5,742 bases of DNA from Hyphomicrobiales bacterium (GTDB taxonomy: Bacteria; Pseudomonadota; Alphaproteobacteria; Rhizobiales; JALURZ01): the NCBI GenBank assembly GCA_027058735.1, contig JALURZ010000050.1:1-5742 (forward strand), given 5' to 3'. Position 1 is the first letter of the stretch; every line of letters starts with the position of its first letter. Both the position numbers and the translations under genes were made by a program. Positions 1-5,679 of this stretch are shown in pieces. The notes below the pieces were generated by a model. That model had not been told where the DNA came from, did not search any database, and worked only from the letters and a program-made list of their open reading frames with translations.

Positions 1-171
1 CCGTCCGAAACCGAATTCCTTGAGGATTTCATCGGGGTCGCTGACGAAATCGCGATAGGCGAAAAACAGCAATTCGATCAGTTCGACAATCTGATCGTGC
101 CGCGCGGGCGTGTCGCCCGCGGCGCCCGCCGCGCGGGGGGAAAGGCCGGAAGTGAAATTTATGTCAGCCAT
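1..171 (-). CDS. MarR-family transcriptional regulator, N-terminal part (cut by window edge)
   Basis: Only the first 57 codons are present; the reading frame is open to base 1, so the rest, including the winged-helix DNA-binding domain, lies outside the window. What is visible is a low-complexity, Ala/Gly/Pro-rich stretch (residues 8-24), then a helical segment (27-57) containing ELLFFAYRDF, DPDEIL and EFGFGR. I recall this as the characteristic first helix of alphaproteobacterial MarR proteins of the PetP type, which are often found next to an ilvE-like aminotransferase. MarR proteins act as dimers on palindromic DNA and usually repress their own gene. The ATG at 171-169 is the only sensible start in this frame, but it has no recognisable Shine-Dalgarno, so the message may be nearly leaderless. 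A candidate operator overlaps the start codon. The family call rests on recognition of a fragment, so it is moderately sure; the ligand is unknown. Confidence 0.72.
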   Translation of the reverse strand, partial: MADINFTSGLSPRAAGAAGDTPARHDQIVELIELLFFAYRDFVSDPDEILKEFGFGR

Positions 172-185
172 GTTGACATATTTTT
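155..185. promoter_or_regulatory. Candidate MarR operator (inverted repeat over the regulator start codon)
   Basis: TATGTCA (160-166) and TGACATA (174-180) form perfect 7-bp arms around a 7-bp centre. After two mismatched positions on each side, three further complementary pairs follow (AAA 155-157 with TTT 183-185). The dyad covers the ATG of the MarR gene (169-171). Its size and shape are typical of MarR-family dimer sites, and its position fits autorepression. A TTGACA (173-178) on the plus strand lies inside the right arm, so a divergent promoter could be controlled by the same site. The repeat is seen directly; binding by this regulator is inferred. Confidence 0.5.
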
Positions 186-211
186 ATCTGTTTGTTACGT
201 CTAATGCACAA
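181..211 (-). promoter_or_regulatory. Weak candidate promoter for the MarR gene
   Basis: Reading the minus strand, TTGTGC (211-206) could be a -35 and the A/T-rich TAAAAA (186-181) a -10, with a 19-nt spacer; shifting to ATAAAA (187-182) gives 18. Transcription would then begin within a few bases of the ATG at 171. That agrees with the missing Shine-Dalgarno and would put the start site inside the dyad at 155-185. Neither box is a strong match, so this is tentative. Confidence 0.25.
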
Positions 212-265
212 TTCGGGCAATGAAACATCGTTTCTTGGCCAGATGGTGTGCACTTGTTTCGTTCC

Positions 266-294
266 GACCGCCCCGGTCTGCGCCGGTTTCCGGC
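266..294 (+). other. Two tandem tight hairpins in the ilvE upstream region
   Basis: GACCG-CCC-CGGTC (266-278) and GCCGG-TTT-CCGGC (282-294) are two perfect 5-bp stems with 3-base loops, separated by three bases. They would form in an ilvE transcript that starts near the MarR operator. No T-run follows, so they are not a standard intrinsic terminator. The rest of the 172-406 interval holds no gene I can support and no known riboswitch pattern. Confidence 0.35.
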
Positions 295-406
295 TGACGG
301 GCGGCGGGAAATACGGCGCCTTTGAGTGAGACGGTTATCAGATCGGGCTTATTTTGCAAGCGTTTCGCATGGCCGGGCCGTGCTGCCGGGGCCGGGCGCG
401 ACAGTT

Positions 407-412
407 GGAGGA
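407..412 (+). promoter_or_regulatory. Ribosome binding site of ilvE
   Basis: GGAGGA lies at a standard distance before the ATG at 420, with GGAGG ending 8 bases upstream of the A. It is the best Shine-Dalgarno in the window and fixes the ilvE start. Confidence 0.85.
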
Positions 413-419
413 TTGAACC

Positions 420-1319
420 ATGGCGGGACCCGCCTTTGATCAACTTGACGGGGTCATCTGGCTGAATGGCGAGATGGTGCCCTGGCGCGACGCGAAGCTG
501 CATGTTCTCACCCATGCGCTGCACTATGCCAGCAGCGTGTTCGAGGGCGAGCGGGTCTATGGCGGCGAGATATTCAAGCTCACCGAGCATTCCGAGCGGC
601 TGTGCCGTTCCGCCGAGATTCTGGGTTTTGAGATTCCCTATTCGGTGGCCGAGATCGATGAGGCATGCCGGGCGACGGTGGCGGCGCAGAACATGCTGGA
701 GGCCTATGTTCGCCCCGTGGCGTGGCGCGGGTCGGAAATGATGGGGGTGTCGGCCCAGGCCAGTCGCATTCATCTGGCGATCGCGGTGTGGGAATGGCCG
801 TCTTATTTTGACCCCGCCGAACGGCTGAAAGGCATCCGTCTCGATCTGGCGACCTATCGCCGGCCCGACCCCGCGACGGTTCCCTGTCTCAGCAAGGCGG
901 CAGGCCTTTATATGATCTGCACGCTCTCCAAACATGCGGCCGAAGCGAAAGGATATGCGGATGCGCTGATGCTCGACTGGCGCGGGCGGGTGGCCGAAGC
1001 GACAGGCGCCAATATCTTTTTCGTCAAGGACGGCGAGTTGCACACACCCACCCCGGACTGCTTTCTTGACGGCATCACCCGGCGCACGGTCATTGACCTG
1101 GCCAGGGCGCGCCGGATCAAGGTGACGACGCGCGCGATCATGCCGGACGAAATGGCGCAGTTCGAGCAGTGTTTCATCACCGGAACGGCGGCCGAGGTGA
1201 CGCCCGTTTCGGAAATCGGCCCCTACAGTTTCGCGGTCGGCGACATCACGAAAGCCCTGATGGACGATTATATGCGTGCGGTGCAGCCGGGTGAGCAGGC
1301 GGCGGTGAAAACCGCTTAG
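420..1319 (+). CDS. ilvE: Branched-chain amino acid aminotransferase (fold-type IV PLP enzyme)
   Basis: This cytoplasmic enzyme transfers the amino group between glutamate and the keto acids of leucine, isoleucine and valine, the last step of their synthesis and the first of their breakdown. The 299 residues are close to the E. coli IlvE length (about 309). Visible signatures are HALHYASSVFEGERVYGG (32-49), R60 in HSERL (PLP phosphate contact), YVRP (96-99), the PLP lysine K159 in LSKAAGLY, E193 in VAEATGANIF (contacts the pyridine nitrogen), and ITGTAAEVTPV (253-263). The KAAGLYMICTLSKHAAE version of the lysine region is what I remember from alphaproteobacterial BCATs. The ATG is fixed by GGAGGA upstream. 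It diverges from a MarR gene and converges with moaD; its TAG stop is completed by the end of a palindromic element. D-amino-acid transaminase and aminodeoxychorismate lyase share the fold, but the FEGERVY and GTAAEVTPV motifs favour a BCAT. Confidence 0.92.
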   Translation: MAGPAFDQLDGVIWLNGEMVPWRDAKLHVLTHALHYASSVFEGERVYGGEIFKLTEHSERLCRSAEILGFEIPYSVAEIDEACRATVAAQNMLEAYVRPVAWRGSEMMGVSAQASRIHLAIAVWEWPSYFDPAERLKGIRLDLATYRRPDPATVPCLSKAAGLYMICTLSKHAAEAKGYADALMLDWRGRVAEATGANIFFVKDGELHTPTPDCFLDGITRRTVIDLARARRIKVTTRAIMPDEMAQFEQCFITGTAAEVTPVSEIGPYSFAVGDITKALMDDYMRAVQPGEQAAVKTA

Positions 1320-1479
1320 AGCGTGTCTTTGTTATAGGGAATCATTTGACCGGACTTTTGCGCTTTCTGGACATCGTCAGGCTTTCCTTTTGGTCGGCCG
1401 GACCAAGGCGGAAAGCCTGGCCTTGCCAGCAAACGCGAAAATCCGGTCAAATGATTCCCTATAACAAAGATACGCTCTA
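1317..1479. repeat. 163-bp palindromic MITE-like element with TA at both ends
   Basis: The outer arms 1317-1354 and 1442-1479 are inverted repeats of 38 bp with one mismatch (G1325 against A1471). They begin TAGAGCG and include TTTGTTATAGGGAATCATTT. Weaker pairing continues inward with one-base slips: CAGGCTTTCC (1378-1387) pairs with GGAAAGCCTG (1410-1419), and TTGGTC (1390-1395) with GACCAA (1401-1406) around a GGCCG loop. The whole interval can therefore fold as one long hairpin. TA stands at both outer ends, as expected from an IS630/Tc1-mariner type TA target duplication, and there is no room for a transposase. It lies exactly between the convergent ilvE and moaD and supplies both TAG stops. 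No T-run follows the stem, so it is not a classic intrinsic terminator, though it may still block read-through. The structure is seen directly; the MITE label is inference. Confidence 0.8.
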
Positions 1480-1728
1480 GCCGCCGGTTACAGGGGGAAA
1501 AAACGCGATTTCGCGGGCATCGCGAATTGTGGTGTCCGGTGTGGCGTGGACCTGATCCACGGCGCTGCGGATGAGCCGCAGATCGGCAAACGCGTGCTCG
1601 TAGCCGCCGCCCTTGCCGCGAAGCCATGCGATAAGATCGGCCACGGTTTCGACCGATTCGGGCACCTCGATGTTTTCTTCGGCCTTGCCGGTCTTCTGGC
1701 GGACCCAGGCAAAATAGAGAATCTTCAT
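1477..1728 (-). CDS. moaD: Molybdopterin synthase small subunit (MoaD, sulfur carrier)
   Basis: MoaD is a ubiquitin-like (beta-grasp) sulfur carrier. Its C-terminal Gly-Gly is adenylated by MoeB and thiocarboxylated, and with MoaE it turns precursor Z (cPMP) into molybdopterin. The protein is 83 residues, the usual length (E. coli 81). It opens with the beta strand MKILYFAWVRQ, has the helix ETVADLIAWL (27-36), and ends EIAFFPPVTGG with the essential terminal GG (82-83). The ATG at 1728 lies 10 bp after the pgsA stop, which argues for cotranscription and perhaps translational coupling; no clear Shine-Dalgarno is seen. The gene stops with TAG, formed by the end of the palindromic element. The partner moaE, which I would expect next, is not here; the next gene is the convergent ilvE. 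ThiS and other carriers share the GG tail, but the length and AFFPPVTGG strongly favour MoaD. Confidence 0.9.
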   Translation of the reverse strand: MKILYFAWVRQKTGKAEENIEVPESVETVADLIAWLRGKGGGYEHAFADLRLIRSAVDQVHATPDTTIRDAREIAFFPPVTGG

Positions 1729-1738
1729 GGTGCTGAGA

Positions 1739-2302
1739 CTAGTCGTAATCGATCACGTGAACAATACCGGCGCGAAGATAGTCATAGCCCGTATACAGGG
1801 TCAATATAGCGGCGATCCAGAGGCCGACGATCCCGACCGTGGTGGAATAGGCGAATAGCGCATTGCCGGCGTCGCCGGCCAGCAGAAAGCCAATGGCGAC
1901 CATCTGCACGGCGGTTTTCCATTTGGCGAGACGGCTGACCGGCACCGACACCTTGACCTCGGCCAGGTATTCGCGCAATCCCGAAACCAGAATTTCGCGG
2001 CACAGAATGATCACCGCCGCGATCAGGGTAAAGCCCGCGATGCGGCCGTTGCTGGTCAGCATGACCAGGGTGCTGGCTACCAGCAGTTTGTCGGCGATCG
2101 GATCGAGCATCCGGCCAATATCGGACTGGAGGTGCCAGGCCCGCGCGATCAGCCCGTCGAGGAAATCGGTCAGACCGGCGATGGCGAAAATCGCCAGCGC
2201 GGTCCATTCGGCCGTTTCGCCCTCGAAAAAAAAGCAGGCCACCAGGGCGGGCACCAGAGCGATGCGCCCATAGGTCAGAATATTCGGCAGGCTTGTGATC
2301 AT
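1739..2302 (-). CDS. pgsA: CDP-diacylglycerol--glycerol-3-phosphate 3-phosphatidyltransferase
   Basis: This inner-membrane enzyme joins CDP-diacylglycerol and glycerol 3-phosphate to give phosphatidylglycerophosphate plus CMP, the committed step to phosphatidylglycerol and cardiolipin. The 187-residue length matches PgsA (E. coli about 182). The CDP-alcohol phosphatidyltransferase motif is complete: D46, D49-G50, A53-R54, G63, D67 and D71, with the metal-binding aspartates in place. Hydrophobic segments near residues 9-27, 34-46, 89-101, 131-142 and 153-170 fit an integral membrane protein. The N-terminus MITSLPNILTYGRI is the standard PgsA opening and fixes the ATG at 2302, although the frame stays open far upstream inside uvrC and the Shine-Dalgarno is weak. 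It lies 68 bp after uvrC and 10 bp before moaD, an order often kept in alphaproteobacteria. Phosphatidylserine synthase shares the motif, but the N-terminus and size favour PgsA. Confidence 0.92.
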   Translation of the reverse strand: MITSLPNILTYGRIALVPALVACFFFEGETAEWTALAIFAIAGLTDFLDGLIARAWHLQSDIGRMLDPIADKLLVASTLVMLTSNGRIAGFTLIAAVIILCREILVSGLREYLAEVKVSVPVSRLAKWKTAVQMVAIGFLLAGDAGNALFAYSTTVGIVGLWIAAILTLYTGYDYLRAGIVHVIDYD

Positions 2303-2370
2303 TGTCAGCCGTGCAGCCTGATCCCCAGTCCCGTGTACCGGTGCCACAGAACACCGCCGCGCAGGCCGCG

Positions 2371-4281
2371 TCAATCGGCTTGGTCGTGAAAATGTCCGTA
2401 GATGCGCGCCGCCATGGCCGTGCTCACGCCGGCAACCGCTTCGAGATCGGAAAGCCCCGCGCGTGCGACTTCGCGCGCCGAGCCGAAATGACGCAGCAGC
2501 GCGCGTTTGCGGCCCGGGCCGATGCCGGAAATCTCGTCGAGGGGTGACCCGGTCATGGCCTTTTTGCGCTGTGCGCGATGGCTGCCAATGGCAAAGCGGT
2601 GCGCCTCGTCGCGCAGCCGCTGCAGATAGTACAAGACGGGGTCGCGCGGCTCCAGCATGAACGGCTCGACGCCGGGCATGAAGAAGCGCTCGCGACCCGC
2701 GTTGCGCTCCGGCCCCTTGGCCATGGCGACCACGCGAACATGCCCGACCCCCAGATCGCTCATCACCGCGATCGCGACCCCAAGCTGCCCCGCACCGCCA
2801 TCGATCACGATGAGGTCCGGCCAGGTTCCGCTTTCGCCGCCCTTTGGTTTTGCTCCCGCGCCGCCCTCCTCGCGCAGCAGGCGTGTAAATCGCCGGGTCA
2901 GCACCTCGCGCATCATGGCATAGTCGTCCCCCGCCTCCATGTTGCAAGATTTGATATTGAACTTCCGGTACTGGTTTTTCAGCAGCCCCTCGGCGCCGGC
3001 CACGATCATGGCGCCGAGCGGATTGGCGCCGGATATGTGGCTGTTGTCATAGACTTCGATGCGCTCGGGGCTCTGGTCGAGGCCGAATGCCTCAGCGACC
3101 GCGTCCAGAAGTTTCCGCTGGGAGGCGGATTGCGCCATCCGGCGCGCCAGCGCCTCGCGCGCATTGGCCAGCGCATGCCCCACGAGCTTGCGTTTTTCGC
3201 CGCGCTTTGGCACGGCGAGCCTGACGGTGTGTCCGGCGCGCGTTGCCAGCGCTTCCGACAGCAAGGCGGGCTGCCTGATGTCGTGGCTCAGCAGGATCAT
3301 GCGCGGCGGCGGCTTGTTGTCATAAAACTGCGCCAGAAACGTCTCCAGCACGCCCGCCTCGTCGTAGCTCTGGTCGGCGCGCGGAAAATAGGCCCTGTTG
3401 CCCCAGTTCTGCCCGGCCCGGAAAAAGAACACCTGCACGCAGGTCTGGTTGGCCTGGCGCCAGAGGGCGAAGACATCGGCCTCCTTCAATGTCTGCGGGT
3501 TGATCCCCTGGTGCGACTGAACATGGCTGAGCGCGGCGATCCGGTCGCGATAGACGGCGGCGCGCTCATAATCCTGCTGGCTGCTCGCCTGCTCCATCAA
3601 GGCCAGCAGGTCCTGTCTGACGGACTGGCTGCGCCCGGTAAGGAACCGCAACGCCTCGTCGATCAGTCCCTCATAGGCCTGTGGCGTGATTTCGCCGGTG
3701 CACGGGGCGCTGCAGCGCTTGATCTGGTAAAGCAGACAGGGGCGCACGCGGTTGCTGAAAACCGAATCCGAGCAGGAGCGCAGGAGAAACGCCCGTTGCA
3801 GCGCGTTCAGGGTCCGGTTGACCGCGCCGGCTGAGGCAAACGGCCCGAAATATTCTCCCTTGCGGTTCCGCGCGCCGCGGTGTTTGAGGATCCGCGCGGT
3901 GGGATGATCGCGCGCAAGCAGGATATAGGGGAAGGATTTGTCGTCACGCAAAATGACATTGTAGCGGGGTTTCAGCCGCTTTATCAGGTTGGCTTCGAGC
4001 AGCAGGGCCTCGGTCTCGGTAGCGGTCGTCACCACCTCCATGTCCGCGGTCGCCAGCACCATGCGGGCGATGCGGTTGGGATGGCTCATCATGCGGGTAT
4101 AGCTTTGCACCCGTTTTTTCAGGTTTTTCGCCTTGCCCACATATAGAACCGAACCCCGGGCGTCGATCATGCGGTAGACGCCCGGGGCATTTGGCAGGCC
4201 GGCTGCGAATTTGGCGATGAACGCCGCCCCGCCCGGCGCGGTCTTTCTGGCAGGGGTTCTGGTGCTGACAGGCTTGCTCAT
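2371..4281 (-). CDS. uvrC: Excinuclease ABC subunit C (UvrC)
   Basis: UvrC makes both incisions around a DNA lesion in nucleotide excision repair after UvrA/UvrB damage recognition. All domains are present in 636 residues (E. coli 610). The GIY-YIG nuclease (about 30-107) cuts 3' and has GVY at 34, LYVGKAKNLKKRV at 46-58 with catalytic R57, and E96 in LLLEANLIK. Cysteines C170, C182, C190 and C194 have the spacing reported for the UvrC Fe-S cluster. The UVR motif that contacts UvrB spans about 225-255. The RNase H-like 5' nuclease has D412 (VYDNSHISG), D494 (VIDGGAGQL) and H561 (DEAHRFAI). Helix-hairpin-helix DNA-binding repeats fill about 582-636. Extra length comes from a basic N-terminal tail (1-20) and a Gly/Lys-rich insert (472-486). 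The ATG at 4281 suits the family; the Shine-Dalgarno is weak. It lies 48 bp after folB and 68 bp before pgsA. Confidence 0.97.
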   Translation of the reverse strand: MSKPVSTRTPARKTAPGGAAFIAKFAAGLPNAPGVYRMIDARGSVLYVGKAKNLKKRVQSYTRMMSHPNRIARMVLATADMEVVTTATETEALLLEANLIKRLKPRYNVILRDDKSFPYILLARDHPTARILKHRGARNRKGEYFGPFASAGAVNRTLNALQRAFLLRSCSDSVFSNRVRPCLLYQIKRCSAPCTGEITPQAYEGLIDEALRFLTGRSQSVRQDLLALMEQASSQQDYERAAVYRDRIAALSHVQSHQGINPQTLKEADVFALWRQANQTCVQVFFFRAGQNWGNRAYFPRADQSYDEAGVLETFLAQFYDNKPPPRMILLSHDIRQPALLSEALATRAGHTVRLAVPKRGEKRKLVGHALANAREALARRMAQSASQRKLLDAVAEAFGLDQSPERIEVYDNSHISGANPLGAMIVAGAEGLLKNQYRKFNIKSCNMEAGDDYAMMREVLTRRFTRLLREEGGAGAKPKGGESGTWPDLIVIDGGAGQLGVAIAVMSDLGVGHVRVVAMAKGPERNAGRERFFMPGVEPFMLEPRDPVLYYLQRLRDEAHRFAIGSHRAQRKKAMTGSPLDEISGIGPGRKRALLRHFGSAREVARAGLSDLEAVAGVSTAMAARIYGHFHDQAD

Positions 4282-4329
4282 CGCATCCGGTCGATGCCGG
4301 GTGTGCTGACCGGGGCTGCCCCCAATGTG

Positions 4330-4743
4330 TCAGCCCAGCGGCTGAATACGCTCGATTTCAATGCCGACGCTGGCCGCATTGGCAACAATCTCCGGTTTTT
4401 CGATTCGCACCCTGGCGACCTGAACGCGCCGGTCTTCAAGGCATCTCTGGGCAATCTTTTCGGCCATGGTTTCAACCAGATTGACGTGGCCGGCATCCGC
4501 GATCGCCTGCACCTTCGCGACCACATCCTCATAGCTCACCACATTGGCGATGCTGTCGTCATGGCCCGCACCGGCATCGCTGACGCTCAGGTCGATATTG
4601 ACGATGATGCGCTGCGGGGCAAGCTTTTCATGATCGTGGATGCCCAGGGTGGCGACAATTTCAAGGTCGCGCACGAAAACATGGCGCACCGCATGCAGCG
4701 CATCCGCGATGCGGTGGGTCTGTGTCTTGAGTGACTTGTTCAT
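4330..4743 (-). CDS. folB: Dihydroneopterin aldolase (FolB)
   Basis: FolB converts 7,8-dihydroneopterin to 6-hydroxymethyl-7,8-dihydropterin plus glycolaldehyde in the cytoplasmic folate pathway. From the chosen start it has 137 residues (E. coli about 122), with a short N-terminal extension before the core strand HVFVRDLEI. Conserved positions are E39 in GIHDHEK, Y71 in VVSYEDVV, the pterin-anchoring E91 in HVNLVETMAEKIA, and the catalytic lysine K116 in VRIEKPEIV, followed by ANAASVGIEIER. I chose ATG 4743. The frame continues upstream to an ATG at 4788 and a TTG at 4818, which has a G-rich stretch before it, so a start up to 25 codons earlier is possible. The preceding gene is a PTR1-like reductase 102 bp upstream, which supports a shared pterin role; uvrC follows after 48 bp. 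FolX (dihydroneopterin triphosphate epimerase) is a relative, but the residues seen suit FolB. Confidence 0.88.
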   Translation of the reverse strand: MNKSLKTQTHRIADALHAVRHVFVRDLEIVATLGIHDHEKLAPQRIIVNIDLSVSDAGAGHDDSIANVVSYEDVVAKVQAIADAGHVNLVETMAEKIAQRCLEDRRVQVARVRIEKPEIVANAASVGIEIERIQPLG

Positions 4744-4845
4744 GGCTTCGATACCAATTGTGAATGGTCCGTGCATGCGCCTGAACATGCCTGACCTGGA
4801 GCGATTGGCCCGGTTCAAAAGCGCACCCCCGGCATCCGTTCGCGA

Positions 4846-5613
4846 CTATTCCTTCGCCATCATGACGTCAGGCGTCTGCCACGCCAGATGCTGGCCGCCG
4901 TCAACAGCTATCATTTGCCCGGTCAGGGAGGGGGTGTCCAGAATGAATCGGGCCGCTGCGCAGATTTCCTCCAGCGAGGGGCCGCGCTGAAGCAGGGTCG
5001 CGGCGGTCTGCCGGTCGAAATCGTCCTGGTTCTGCCGCTCGTTGGGCAGCGTCGGTCCGGGGCCGATGGCGTTGACGCGAATGCGTGGCGCCAGCGCCTG
5101 GGCCATGGTTTTTGTCAGCATCCACAAGGCGGATTTGCTGGCAGTGTAGGAGAAGAATTTCGGCGTTGGCTTCCATACCCGCTGATCGAGAATATTGATG
5201 ACGGCGCCCGGCATGGTCTCGGGCAGGGCGCGCGCAAATGCCTGAACCAGAAATACCGGCGCGCGCAGGTTGATATCCAGATGCGCCGCCCAGCTCTGTT
5301 GCGAGACGCCGGCGAGTTCGTCGGGCTCGAACCGCGAGGCGTTGTTGATCAGGCAGGTCACGGGCCCCAGATCGCGCGCGCAATCCTCCACCAGCCGGTG
5401 CGGCGTTTCCCCCAGCGACAGATCTCCCCCATAGGCCCTGGCGCCGCCGCCGGCATCGAGTATGGTCTGCACCAGCGCGTTCGCGGCGTCCTGCGCGCTG
5501 TGATAGTGAACGCCGACCCGCCAGCCCGACGCGGCCAGATCGAGAGCCAGCGCCCTGCCGATCCGGTGGGCCGCACCTGTGATCAGGACCGCTTCGCGAG
5601 TTGCCTTGCTCAT
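4846..5613 (-). CDS. Short-chain dehydrogenase of the pteridine reductase / FolM type
   Basis: This 255-residue Rossmann-fold, NAD(P)H-dependent oxidoreductase has three features that set it apart from ordinary SDRs. The nucleotide motif is TGAAHRIG (12-19), with Arg17 where most SDRs have Gly. HYHS (36-39) follows the second strand, as in NADPH-binding PTR1. D143 (NILDQRVW) lies 13 residues before Y156 of YTASK (156-160), in the place of the usual catalytic Ser. This Asp-Tyr-Lys set is what I know from trypanosomatid PTR1 and bacterial FolM (dihydromonapterin/dihydrofolate reductase). NNAS (90-93), RVNAIGPGP and the C-terminal VDGGQHLAW complete the SDR pattern. folB follows after 102 bp, so reduction of a pterin or dihydrofolate is the likely job. 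The substrate is inferred; another SDR activity remains possible. The ATG at 5613 is preceded by a weak GTGAGC. It is probably the first gene of the folB-uvrC-pgsA-moaD run. Confidence 0.82.
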   Translation of the reverse strand: MSKATREAVLITGAAHRIGRALALDLAASGWRVGVHYHSAQDAANALVQTILDAGGGARAYGGDLSLGETPHRLVEDCARDLGPVTCLINNASRFEPDELAGVSQQSWAAHLDINLRAPVFLVQAFARALPETMPGAVINILDQRVWKPTPKFFSYTASKSALWMLTKTMAQALAPRIRVNAIGPGPTLPNERQNQDDFDRQTAATLLQRGPSLEEICAAARFILDTPSLTGQMIAVDGGQHLAWQTPDVMMAKE

Positions 5614-5679
5614 GAGTGCTCACATCGGTTTGCCGGGGGCGGGAGCGGGCGCGGGAGGCCGCCCGCGTGGATCGCACGC
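5614..5679 (-). other. GC-rich gap upstream of the reductase gene
   Basis: This 66-bp gap is very rich in G and C. It contains a possible stem in which GCGGGC (5646-5651) pairs with GCCCGC (5662-5667), with no T-run after it. I see no convincing promoter boxes, so the promoter of the minus-strand run may lie beyond the right edge. Confidence 0.25.

Noticed and set aside
204..329. Plus-strand 41-codon ORF, and an overlapping 25-codon ORF at 220, as possible ilvE leader peptides
   Set aside because: Neither has a Shine-Dalgarno or a run of Leu, Ile or Val codons, and no terminator/antiterminator pair follows, so attenuation is not supported.
201..1043. Long minus-strand open frame (280 codons) opposite ilvE
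   Set aside because: It lies antisense to the clearly recognisable ilvE, its composition (Arg, His and Pro rich) is typical of a high-GC shadow frame, and it matches no family I know.
1317..1479. CRISPR repeat, tRNA or classic rho-independent terminator as an explanation for the palindrome
   Set aside because: There are only two inverted arms and no direct repeats with spacers, no cloverleaf, and no T-run after the stem.
1316..1627. Minus-strand open frame of 103 codons that crosses the palindromic element
   Set aside because: It overlaps moaD in a different frame and reads through both arms of the repeat; it has no family features.
2303..2947. N-terminal extension of the pgsA frame into uvrC
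   Set aside because: The upstream part overlaps the UvrC C-terminus in another frame and is Arg/Gly/Ala-rich noise; pgsA proper begins at the standard MITSLPNILT.
2578..3834. Long plus-strand open frame (418 codons) opposite uvrC
   Set aside because: UvrC on the other strand has every expected motif; this frame is its high-GC shadow with no recognisable domain.
4278..4734. Open frames on both strands over folB (minus 4278-4532, plus 4294-4734)
   Set aside because: Both are shadows of folB, whose catalytic residues are all visible in its own frame.
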